NCBI RefSeq assembly: GCF_000716445.1
Contig: NZ_JNWK01000009.1
Coordinates: forward strand, 186,001 to 250,000
DNA: 64,000 nucleotides
Direction: 5' to 3'
From: Streptomyces wedmorensis
GTDB taxonomy: Bacteria; Actinomycetota; Actinomycetes; Streptomycetales; Streptomycetaceae
Numbering within the stretch: the stretch's first letter is position 1; the number at the start of each line of letters is the position of its first letter. Shown one piece after another: positions 28,125-36,431 of the stretch. A program made the translations under genes and the position numbers. Below the pieces are notes generated by a model. It was not told the origin of the DNA, ran no database searches, and saw only the letters and a list, made by a program, of their open reading frames with translations.

Positions 28125-29654
28125 TCACGCGTACCCCCAGGGGATCAGCCCCCAGCGGAGCACGTGGATCGCGCCCGGCTGCAGGACGGTGAGGTCCGTG
28201 CCGCTCCGGAAGGCGTCCGGTGGACAGGACATCGCCTCCACGGCGACTCCCCGTCGCCGGCGCTCGGGTTCGGCCAGGGTGTCGCCCGTGTACACCTGCA
28301 CCCAGCGAGTGCCCTCGCCCAGCCACAGATCGACGCCCCGCCGCCCGGAGGGGTGCGCCAGCCGCACGATCGCCCGCCCGTCGGGATCGCGGTCGAGTCC
28401 GGTGAAAGCGGTGTCCAGCCGCAGGCCGCCGATGGGGCGGGCGGTGCGGAAGTCGTACGGGGTGCCCTCGACGGGCTCCTGGCCGATCGGCAGGCCCCTG
28501 TCGTCGGTACGCAGCAGGGTCCGGGCCGGAACGGTCAGCACGGCGCTGTCGACGAGTTCGGTGCCGACCGTGAGATAGGGATGCTGGCCCACACCGTAAG
28601 GCACGGGATCGGTACCGGTGTTGGTGGCCCGGACAGCCGTCCTGAGCCCGTCGGCCCCCAGCCGGTACTCGACACGGACATCGAGGAGGAACGGATATCC
28701 GGGCTGGGGACAGAGCGTTGTGCCGAGCACCACCGAGTCATCGGTGCGGGCGAGCAGCTCCCACAGCGTCCAGCGAAGCAGCCCGTGGATCGCGTTGCCC
28801 TTCTCCACCTCGGTCAGGGGGAGTTGCAGATCCCTGCCGTCGAAGCGGTAGCGTCCGCCGCCCACGCGGTTCGGCCAGGGGACGAGCAGTTGCCCGCGCC
28901 CGCCCGTGATGGTGGACCCCGTGGAGAACCCGTCGAGCAGCGGTCGGCCGTTCACGACGTAGTCGCGCAGGGCGCCGCCCAGCTGGACCACTTCCGCGCT
29001 CTGCTCTTCCCGGACCAACCGCCACGACGCGCCCGTGGGGCCGGGGGACGCGGAAGAACTCTCGCGTACGACGGCGTGGACGGCCCGCTCCGGGCCCGGC
29101 CCGTGCGCCGGAACCCCGACACCGGAGTCCCGGCGCATCAGCGACAGCACGGCTGTGACGACGGCCTCCGGAGACTGGTCGATCTCCACCACCACCGGGT
29201 GCTCATCGGGCTCCGGCTCCTGGAGGACCGCGAGCTGGCTGTCCAGCAGGGCCGCCGGGAAGAAATGACCGTGCCGCGAGGCCAGCCGGGACTCCAGCAG
29301 CTCGCGCGAGCCGTGCAGGTACACCAGAACGGTGTCGGGCCGCCCTGCCAGCAGCTTGTCCCGGTAGTGACGCTTGAGCGCCGAGCAGGTGACGACGGCC
29401 CGCTGACCGGTCGCGGTCGCCCGGTCCATCCACTCCCCGATCGCTTCGAGCCACGGCTCCCGGTCGCTGTCCGTGAGGGCATGGCCGGCAGCCATCTTGG
29501 CGCGGTCGGCCTCGGAGTGGAACTCGTCCGCGTCCCGGTACGCCCAACCCAGCCGCTCGGCGAGAAGACGACCCACCGTCGACTTGCCCGACCCGGCGAC
29601 GCCGACGACGAGAACCAGTCGCGGCGACTCATCTGTCGTTTCTTCGCGAGCCAT
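28125..29654 (-). CDS. Gluconokinase-aldose 1-epimerase fusion protein
   Basis: Single 509-residue frame from ATG 29654 (GGAGGAG site). Residues 1-165 are a GntK-type gluconokinase: P-loop VVGVAGSGKST, DADEFHSEADRAKMAAGHAL, and CSALKRHYRDKL. After a 25-residue Ala/Gly/Pro/Ser linker, residues 190-509 are an aldose 1-epimerase: GGRGQLLVPWPNRVGGGRY, catalytic His in GVGQHPYLTVG (about 355), Asp in LRLDTAFTGL and catalytic Glu in VAVEAMSCPPDAF (about 475). All catalytic residues of both halves are present and no stop or ribosome site separates them. The pair would mutarotate aldose and phosphorylate gluconate, the first and last steps of a direct-oxidation route. It starts the operon ending with the antiporter. 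Confidence 0.88.
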   Translation of the reverse strand: MAREETTDESPRLVLVVGVAGSGKSTVGRLLAERLGWAYRDADEFHSEADRAKMAAGHALTDSDREPWLEAIGEWMDRATATGQRAVVTCSALKRHYRDKLLAGRPDTVLVYLHGSRELLESRLASRHGHFFPAALLDSQLAVLQEPEPDEHPVVVEIDQSPEAVVTAVLSLMRRDSGVGVPAHGPGPERAVHAVVRESSSASPGPTGASWRLVREEQSAEVVQLGGALRDYVVNGRPLLDGFSTGSTITGGRGQLLVPWPNRVGGGRYRFDGRDLQLPLTEVEKGNAIHGLLRWTLWELLARTDDSVVLGTTLCPQPGYPFLLDVRVEYRLGADGLRTAVRATNTGTDPVPYGVGQHPYLTVGTELVDSAVLTVPARTLLRTDDRGLPIGQEPVEGTPYDFRTARPIGGLRLDTAFTGLDRDPDGRAIVRLAHPSGRRGVDLWLGEGTRWVQVYTGDTLAEPERRRRGVAVEAMSCPPDAFRSGTDLTVLQPGAIHVLRWGLIPWGYA

Positions 29655-29882
29655 GGTCTGACAGGCTCCTCCATGTCGTCTGCCCGCCGAGGAGTCTCCG
29701 TCCGGCGGGTCGGATATCTCCAATCTGACCCCCGTCGTTCCCCGGCGCATGTCGGTACCCGCGACCCGCCACGTCCTTCCGCCCGGAATCGCGCGGTTCA
29801 CGACTGCCAAGCCTTTGCCATGGCGAGGACTTGCCGTCATGGGACGTTCACGACGGCGTTCCCCGGTCGACAGACCCATGCC

Positions 29883-30108
29883 ATGGAACCCCCTCCCCGT
29901 CCTTCCGCTTTCCGGCGCAGACGCCGGGAGCTGATCGCGGCGGCCACCGCGGTGCCCCTGCCGGCCTCGGCGCTCGTCGTTCCGCAGGCACCCGCGCAAG
30001 CCGCGCGGGCCAAGCCCACCGCTCCCGCCAAGCCCTCGGCGACCCACCAGGTCACCCTGGTCACCGGGGACGTCGCCACGGTCCCACGACCGCCGACGGC
30101 AAGCAGAG
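29883..30108 (+). pseudogene. Secreted subtilase (S8 peptidase), N-terminal remnant
   Basis: The ATG at 29883 opens a Sec signal (FRRRRRELIAAATAVPLPAS then an AQA cleavage site). The propeptide start HQVTLVTGDVATV, a hallmark of Streptomyces secreted S8 peptidases, follows. The TADGKQ segment that should come next is present only after a frameshift, and at about 30110 homology switches abruptly to an antiporter on the other strand. No catalytic domain remains. Confidence 0.75.
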
Positions 30109-30109
30109 A

Positions 30110-31191
30110 TGCGGCTGTGGCCTTCTCGTGCCAGTGGCCGTAGCGCTCGGCGAGGGACACGGCCGAGACGCCGTGCAGGAGGACGCTGAGACCGACGGTG
30201 ATCGCGACGACGTTCCCCAGCAGTTCCACCCCGGGGACGGGATCCTCCACCACCAGCAGCGCCAGGACCACGGAGGCCGGACCACACGGCCCGAACCAGC
30301 CGATGTACGCCACGGTCGGCAGCCGCAGCCGCAGCCCGCTCCCGGCGAGTGAGAGAGCCACTGGCGGCATCCTGACCACGGTGAGGCCGAGTACCGCGTA
30401 CAGGACGATCCGCCAGCTCAAGTGCTCCAGCCCGGGGCCGAGCAGCACGGCCCCGAAGACGAGAAGACTGATCGCGGCCAGGAGTTCGCCGAGGTTCTCG
30501 GCGAATTCGGCCGTGCGGTCGGAGTTCTGCTTGTCGACTCCGGTCGAGTGCTGCCGCATGGCGAACCCGCAGGCGAACCCGGCGACCCACGCGGCGATGA
30601 AGCCGCTGCCGTCCGTCACCACGGCAAGTTCGTACGCCCCGGCCGCCACGGCCGGCAGATAGAGGTGACGCCATGCCCGAGTGATCCATCCCTTGGCCCT
30701 GGACCACTGCAGGAGTGTGCCGCCCAGTCACCCGACCAGCAATCCCAGCGCGGTGCTCAGGACCAGAGCCTGCCAGAAGACGCCGACCACTCCTTCCTCC
30801 GCGTACTGAGTGCCGGGGATGGCTGCCAGGAACAGGAGGAAGAAGGGCAGGACCATGCCGTCGTTCGGGCCGCTCTCGACATTCAGTCCGTGACGTACGA
30901 GCACCGGAACGCGAGGGTGGGTGATCGCTGTCTTGCCGAGAGCGGCGTCGGTCGGGGCGAGGATGGCACCGACAAGGCCGAGCTCCCACAGAGTCAGCCC
31001 GGCAACAGAGGCCAGGCAAGCAGCCAGCCGGCTCCGATGATGACGTCCAGCACGGCAGGCCCGATGAGGATGCCGGCACCGACGAACACCATCGCCGACG
31101 AGATCGGCGTGGTGGACAGCCGACGCGAGCCCAGCGCGTACGCGGCGGTGATGGTGGCGACTGCGGCGCCGGCCCAAGCACCACTACTCAT
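30110..31191 (-). pseudogene. CPA1 Na+/H+ antiporter, multiply frameshifted and 3'-truncated
   Basis: Three reading-frame pieces together rebuild most of a 12-TM exchanger. MSSGAWAGAAVATITAAYAL (ATG 31191) to about 31020 is one frame. GLVGAILAPTDAALGKTAIT, ending at a TGA at 30728, is the second. VTDGSGFIAAWVAGFACGF to SLAERYGHWHEKA (30649-30112) is the third. The motif AILAPTDAALG and the C-terminal GPCGPASVVLALLVVED are typical of the family. The end is cut where the subtilase remnant begins. It is not functional and differs from the intact antiporter at 20-21.8 kb. Confidence 0.8.
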
Positions 31192-31871
31192 GTCCCAGAC
31201 CTCCGGACGATCGCCCGTGGGCCCCCTTCTACAGGTCGGCGAACCCCGCTCCGTCGACGTCGACGGGGACACGCCGGACAGCGCCGTGCGGAACCACGGG
31301 CCGACGTCGGCCCCCGTAGACATGTGCGAGCACGGCGTAGCCAAGACTCGCCCGTTCGGTCCGCCCGGGCGTGCCGTCTCCCGGTGGAGCATGCCGATGA
31401 CCACGGCGGGTACTTTCTCCTCGGCCCTCTGCGCTGCGACAACGCCGACCACATCGCCCCCTCCCGCTACGTTCCGGACTGTCCCTGTAGTCGGGACGAG
31501 GCCACCACCGAACTCCTCGCCTGTATCCGTACCTCCGTCGTCCGCTTCCGCAACGCCGTCCAGGCGGCCGACGGCCTCGTCGACGCGCAGGGCGAGATTC
31601 GGGCCGACCAGAGCGATCTGTCCTCCCTCTGCACGTGGGAGGAGAGCTCCGACCGTGCCAAGTGCGACGTCCTGGAACACCGGCGACAACTTCAGCCACG
31701 CCGTATCCGGGGCCACCGCCGAGACCACTCGCCGGTGGAACGACTTCAAGGCCGAACTGCGCACCACCTAACCGGACCACCGACGCGGCGAGCAGATGAT
31801 CTGCGCCCTCGTCCACGACAACCCGGCTTCGAGCTGCCCCTGAGCGACATGGCGCGGCTGCCATCCGCGGC
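31192..31871. other. Decayed stretch, no confident gene
   Basis: Open frames exist on both strands. On the plus strand DDHGGYFLLGPLRCDNADHI and, in another frame, GDNFSHAVSGATAETTRRW look protein-like, as if from one frameshifted gene. No family was recognised and no start or ribosome site is convincing. Confidence 0.4.
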
Positions 31872-33308
31872 TCAGGACGCCGGCAGTTCCTCCGCGGGCA
31901 GCCGGCCCGCGCGCACCGCGTCCACCAGGGCCTGGTGGTCTCGCTCGTTCTGGTCGGCGTACGCCTCCGCGAAGGTGGCGAGGGCTCGGTCGAACGAGTC
32001 GCCGCCGCCCAGATAGGCGGCGATCGCGATGCGGTCGCCGGACCGCGCGTGCGCACGAGCCAGTGTGACCCCGCACAGTTCGCCGAACGCCTGCATGTCC
32101 TTCGGCCGCATCCTCTCCGGCACGGCGATGCCTTTCCAGTCGCGCAACTGGCGGACGTAGAAGTCGCGCTTCTTGCCGTCGATCCCGTCCACTCGCTCCC
32201 AGCCGAGGAAGATGTCACTCGTGGCCTGCATCAGCCGCTGGCCCGCTACCACCCGCTCGCCCTGGTTGCGGTACCGGCTCGCGCCGACGTGTGCGGCCAG
32301 CACGGAGGCGTCGGCCTCCTTGGCCTGGAGGAAGAGCGGGTCCTGGTCGTCCCGGCCGAGCAGGAGGAAGATCCAGCACCGGGTGCCGACGCTGCCGACG
32401 CCGACCACCTTGCGGGCGACGTCCGCCAGTCGGTAGTCCTCCAGGAGGGTGCGCCGGTCGGAAGCGAGAGTGCGGCCGTACCGCTCGATCAGGCCGCGGA
32501 ACTGGCGCTCGAGCGTGGCGCGCTCGACGTCCGGCAGCAGGTCGCCGACCGGGACGAGCAGCGGGGGATCCGCCGCGATCCTGGGTCGGTCGTCGACCGT
32601 CTCGGTGAGCTTGTCGAAAGCCTGCAGGCTGTCGTGGGTACGGGCCTTCGCCAGCGCGTGGGCCAGGTTCCTCCGACCGTGCTTCGTCGCATGGAGCCGG
32701 CCCGCGGCCAGGGACTCGAGGAGGTCCGCATCGATCTTCGCGTACCAGACGTCGATGGTGCGCATCCCCGCGAAGCGGATCATGGCCTCGCGATACGAAC
32801 GAACCGTCGAACGGACGATTCGGGCACGCTCGGTGTCGTCGAAGTCGTTCGCCCGCCCCGCGATGACGAAGCTCGCGGAGAGCCGCTTGACGTCCCACTC
32901 CCAGGGACCCGGCAGTGTCTCGTCGAAGTCGTTGATGTCGAACATCAGCTGCCGCTCCGGTGAGGCGAGCAGGCGGAAGTTCAGAAGGTGGGCGTCCCCG
33001 CACAGCTGGGCCGTGAGTCCCGAGCGCGGGGTGCCGGCCAGGTCGGAGGCCATGATCGCGGCAGCCCCCCGGTAGAAGCGGAAAGGGGATTCCGTCATCC
33101 GGCCGTAGCGGATCGGCACGAGCTCGGGCACTCGTGCCGCGGACTGCGCCTCCAGGATCGCCAGGGGATCCGTCCTCCCGGGCGACGGCTTGTACACGGC
33201 GTGGCCCGACCGCGGCGAGTGGCGCCGGGCCTTCTTGCCGAGGGTCGCGCGTTCCTTGGGTGTGGCGTGGGCCGCCGCGCGCATCGCAGAGGTCGGGTTC
33301 TGAGGCAT
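31872..33308 (-). CDS. DUF2252 family protein (kinase-like fold)
   Basis: 478 residues from ATG 33308 with a GGAGAG site. Family features include RMTESPFRFYRGAAAIMASD, the Brenner-like LCGDAHLLNFRLLASPE (residues about 125-141) and DINDFDETLPGPWEWDVKRL, which resemble the catalytic HxDxxxxN and DxD of aminoglycoside-phosphotransferase folds. The substrate is unknown. It is the only clearly intact gene in the 29.7-36.4 kb decayed zone. The first 40 residues are basic and Ala-rich. Confidence 0.9.
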   Translation of the reverse strand: MPQNPTSAMRAAAHATPKERATLGKKARRHSPRSGHAVYKPSPGRTDPLAILEAQSAARVPELVPIRYGRMTESPFRFYRGAAAIMASDLAGTPRSGLTAQLCGDAHLLNFRLLASPERQLMFDINDFDETLPGPWEWDVKRLSASFVIAGRANDFDDTERARIVRSTVRSYREAMIRFAGMRTIDVWYAKIDADLLESLAAGRLHATKHGRRNLAHALAKARTHDSLQAFDKLTETVDDRPRIAADPPLLVPVGDLLPDVERATLERQFRGLIERYGRTLASDRRTLLEDYRLADVARKVVGVGSVGTRCWIFLLLGRDDQDPLFLQAKEADASVLAAHVGASRYRNQGERVVAGQRLMQATSDIFLGWERVDGIDGKKRDFYVRQLRDWKGIAVPERMRPKDMQAFGELCGVTLARAHARSGDRIAIAAYLGGGDSFDRALATFAEAYADQNERDHQALVDAVRAGRLPAEELPAS

Positions 33309-33620
33309 TGAGGACTCTCCTGCCTGGTGCTGTGGCTGTCCGGGATGTCCGGCACAGGGCAAGCGGGGCCTGAACGGCTCGGCAGCCTCCTCCGACGTCG
33401 GGCCGCGCCCGGCGTCGATGCCGGGCGGGCCGTCCGCTCTCAGCCCGGGCCTCGATCTCGGCATCCACGATGGCGACGGCGAGTGCCGTGGCGGAACTCC
33501 CTTCAACCCTAGGTCGCATCCCGGCCTCTCGCCTGGGAGGCACGGCAGCGGGCTCGCGCTGCGATCCGGTGGAGGCCCCCTGCCACCGCACCAACTCTGA
33601 ACTCGGTCGCCCCCGGTCCT
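33309..33620. other. Intergenic, no gene seen
   Basis: Upstream region of the DUF2252 gene; presumably carries its promoter, but no clear element is visible. Confidence 0.4.
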
Positions 33621-33656
33621 GATGAAGATCGACGATCAGCGGGCAGAGACAACAGG

Positions 33657-33686
33657 TGGTGGAGCGTGGTGGAGCGTGGTGGAGCG
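33657..33686. repeat. Three perfect tandem copies of TGGTGGAGCG
   Basis: A 10-base unit repeated three times without mismatch, just beyond the degraded end of the zinc-ribbon gene. Slippage at this site is likely. Confidence 0.75.
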
Positions 33687-33959
33687 AACTCGCCGAGTTC
33701 CACTGCCGCCTCACGCCAGTTGGCAGCCAGCTGGAGCAGGCGCTCGCCGGCGTGGCGGAAGCCGGGCGGCGGGGTGTTCGGGACGGTCGGCCACAGGATG
33801 GTGGCGGCGAATCGGATCGCCTGCATGGCGGTGGTGGCGTGCGGAAGAGGTCGGGTGGACGCGTTCCGTCGGGCGTGTTGTCCCCGCCACCGGCACTCTC
33901 TGTCGGCTGCCCGCCGAGACGACGAAGCCTGCATCCCCAGACCATGGGGCCGCGCAACT

Positions 33960-34166
33960 GAGCCGGCATAGGGTCCTCCTTGCGTCCTGCAGGACGCAAG
34001 GAGGCCCCCAGGGCTCGGGATCGATCACATAGCGGCCCCGCGAAACGGTGGAAGGTGCCCGGCGTGTCTCTCCGCCCCGGCCGCGCTCGTCGTCGGAGAC
34101 GTCGGGGACGGGGGCCGGCTCCGGCGTGATCGCGGTGCCGCACTTGGAACAGAGGAACACGGTCAT
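33960..34166 (-). pseudogene. Zinc-ribbon hypothetical protein, N-terminal part only
   Basis: The ATG at 34166 gives MTVFLCSKCGTAITPEPAPV, then SRGRYVIDPEPWGPPCVL. This matches the start of a common Streptomyces hypothetical protein of about 150 residues with a CxxC zinc ribbon and a conserved YxxDPEPxGxP block. After that block the frame crosses a 30-base perfect palindrome and loses family resemblance; the Cys-rich C-terminus is not found downstream. Probably broken, though a short product could still be made. Confidence 0.6.
33975..34004. repeat. 30-base perfect palindrome
   Basis: Arms CCTCCTTGCGTCCTG and its exact complement with no loop. It sits at the point where the zinc-ribbon gene stops matching its family, so it may be an insertion scar or a terminator-like cruciform. 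Confidence 0.7.
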
Positions 34167-34182
34167 GTCCTCGTTGTGGTCC

Positions 34183-34434
34183 TCAGGGCTGCGGCTTCGT
34201 ATCCCCGTTTCGCTGCTCGGAGTGGATGCGGGCGACGACGCCACGGAAGTCCGGCATGCCGAGGTGGACGGTGGGGCATCGGCCCGCGAGGTCGCGCATG
34301 GCGGCGAGCTTCTGCTCCGCGGCGGCCAGACGGGCCTCGATGTGCGGCGACAACGTGCCGAGCCGGCCCCGTTCCGTGGCCTCCTGCGGCCTGTCGAGCG
34401 GTTTCGTGCGGATCTCCTCCCACCAGGCAGCTGC
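34183..34434 (-). pseudogene. Hypothetical protein, C-terminal fragment lacking a start
   Basis: An open frame ending at 34183 reads WWEEIRTKPLDRPQEATERG, ARLAAAEQKLAAMRDLAGRC and PTVHLGMPDFRGVVARIHSE. It has coherent coding character but begins just after a TGA and has no ATG/GTG. A displaced start (MNGTLSSCLV, 34450) lies in another frame. It lies 16 bases before the zinc-ribbon gene, so the two were probably an operon. No family recognised. Confidence 0.45.
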
Positions 34435-34486
34435 TCAGGGTGCCATTCACGAGGTCGGCGAAGTCCTCGAAACCGGCGAACCGTAC

Positions 34487-35237
34487 TCATGCCCCAGCCA
34501 CCACAAGCAGGGCGCGAAACCCGGACGCGTCGTGGGATGAGACGACGAGCGGAGCAACAACGTCAGGGGCCGACATGAAGCTCAGCATCCGGGCGTTGAC
34601 CAGGTCGGGGTGGTCGATCTGCGGGCCGTGGCCGGTGGCCGCGACGATCTCGGCGCGGGCGCCGGGTATCAGGCGCGGTACGCGTTCCAGCTGCCGCTTG
34701 GGGTGTACGAGCAGGCTGCGCTTGCCCATGATCAGGTAGAACGGAGTCCGGATGGAGCCCAGTTCCGCGTCCGACAGCGGCAGCGGGGCGGGGCGGCGGA
34801 CCCTGAAGGCCTTCACACTGGCCTGGATCATCGCGCGGAGCTCGGGGACGACGATCACCGGCTGCTCCAGCCACTTGGCGAGGCGGGGGCGCCACGCCTT
34901 GGGGGCGTAGGTGGCGAAGAGGCTGGCGAAGATCCAAACGAAGAAGCGCAGGCCGACCTTCTCCAGACCGCCCGGGTCGAGGGCAGTGACCGAGGCGAGC
35001 CGCCCGGGCCGAAGGTGGGCCTGGTTGATGACCAGCCAGCCACCGTACGAGGAACCGACCAGGTGGACCTTGCCGAGGCCCAGCGCATCGAGAGCCTCGT
35101 CCATCCAACGCGCCGCGCGCTCGGGCTGCCACATCGGTTCGCGTTGGACGCTCCGGCCGGGGGCGCCGGGAGTGTCGAGAGCGTAAACGGGGCGCTCGGC
35201 GCTGAGGGCAAGGGTGTTGGGATACCACTGAGCATTT
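34487..35237 (-). pseudogene. Alpha/beta hydrolase, N-terminally truncated by a transposase remnant
   Basis: It resembles serine hydrolases from the WYPN segment onward: ALSAERPVYALDTPGAPGRS, the nucleophile elbow GSSYGGW, and the catalytic His in GHGPQIDHPDLV. The oxyanion-hole HG motif and the first strand are missing. Transposase sequence is joined in the same open frame instead (ORF 34487-35635). Without the first strands the hydrolase is probably inactive. Confidence 0.75.
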
Positions 35238-35635
35238 TCAGCGTTGGCGTTCCAGGGTGTGAGGATGGCTGGGGCGATGGTGGTCATGCGGTGGGGGCTG
35301 CAGCGGGCTCTGCGGAGGATTCGCCAGGACTTGAGCCGCGCGATGCTGCGTTCGACCGGTGCCCGTGCCGCCGACAGGGCCCGGTTGACCGTTCGCTGGG
35401 TCGTGGTGAGGTCCCGGTTCGGGAGCCGTCTGATCGGTGTGGTCACCCACGGGCCGGCGCCGATGTAGGCGCGGTCGGCGAGGATCGGACCACCCTGGCG
35501 TTCGCAGATCCGGATGATGCGGTGGGGGCGGGCCGCGGTCAGGTCATGGGTGCGGCCGGGCAGCGCGGGCGAGATCCACAGCAGGTTGCCGGTGGGATCG
35601 GCCACGACCTGCACGTTCACGCCGTGGGACTCCAC
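35238..35635 (-). pseudogene. IS5-group (DDE_Tnp_4) transposase, 5'-truncated and frameshifted at the end
   Basis: The C-terminal half is present: VQVVADPTGNLLWISPALPG, DLTAARPHRI, then ADRAYIGAG and APVERSIARLKSWRI (Glu of DDE). The normal end TLERQR-stop is present, but a two-base AC insertion shortly before it shifts the frame. Translation then bypasses the stop and runs into the hydrolase. The 5' half is missing where SulP sequence begins. Confidence 0.8.
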
Positions 35636-35644
35636 CGGCGCGCG

Positions 35645-36112
35645 AAGTCAGGTGTATTCGCTGACCGCCGGCGCGGCCGTTCTCGCCGTACCGCTGTTCC
35701 TCAGCCCGCTGCTGAGTCTCATCCCGGTCGCCGTGCTGGGCGCCCTCGTCACCTACGCCGCCGTCTAGATGGTCGACCTGGCAGCCTTCCGGCGGCTGGC
35801 CTCCTCCGGCGCCGTGCACTCGCCGCCGTCGCGGAGCAGTCTGGGCCCGTCCACTGGTTCGTGCTCAATGCCGAGGCCAACGTGGAGGTGGACATCACCG
35901 CGCTGGACTCCGTCGATGAGCTGCGCCGCGAACCGGCCGGGCGCGGCATCGTGTTCGCGCTGGCTGGTGTGAAGCAGGACCTGCTCGGCGATCTCGACGC
36001 CTACGGGCTGACCGAGTCGGTCGGTGCCGATCTGATCTTCCCCGCACTGCCCACGGCGGTGACCGCGTACCGGGACTGGCGCCGCGCCTGCGAATGCGGC
36101 TCTCCTGAGTAG
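35645..36112 (+). pseudogene. SulP sulfate permease, C-terminal remnant with STAS domain
   Basis: The last TM portion (VYSLTAGAAVLAVPLFLSPL and SLIPVAVLGALVTYAAV) is followed by an in-frame TAG at 35766. In other frames LVDLAAFRRLAS-like sequence and a STAS domain follow (VHWFVLNAEANVEVDITALD, then GIVFALAGVKQDLL). The first ten TM helices are absent and a deletion separates TM and STAS parts. Not functional. Confidence 0.8.
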
Positions 36113-36431
36113 GAGTCACCGCTCCTCAGCCACTACTGCGCAGCGCGGGGAGGCTCGCGGGGTTCTCCTCTCCCACCTGGGGTAAGCGGAACTCGCACCC
36201 ATCGGACCTCAGCCGGCGAACCCGGGCGCTGAATGCGCGCCAGTGCCGCTCGTTGTCGGGTAGGAGTGTTGCCGATTTCCGCGAGGAGGCCTGCCGCCAG
36301 GTCGAGCAGCTCGGACGCCGAGGAGAGGTGGGCAGGCGCGTTCCGCGCGGACCGGACGTCGGCCCAGCAGCGCAACCCCGCCGACTGCCGGTCATCAGGC
36401 GCTCGGCGACCTATTCCGCGAGGGGTGCCCT
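36113..36431. other. Intergenic, no confident gene
   Basis: A minus-strand frame contains ASELLDLAAGLLAEIGNT, which looks helical and coding-like. It has no start, no ribosome site and no recognised family. Confidence 0.35.

Noticed and set aside
29701..29880. Operator-like site upstream of the kinase-mutarotase operon
   Set aside because: Only scattered GGGTC/GACCC words are present, without the spacing or symmetry of the other sites.
29655..31184. Upstream extension of the kinase-mutarotase frame to 1019 codons
   Set aside because: Sequence before ATG 29654 is Arg/Gly-rich, runs over the antiporter and subtilase remnants in a wrong frame, and has no kinase homology.
30422..31771. 449-codon plus-strand frame over the antiporter remnant
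   Set aside because: No ribosome site, low-complexity Ser/Pro/Thr composition, and antisense to recognisable exchanger sequence.
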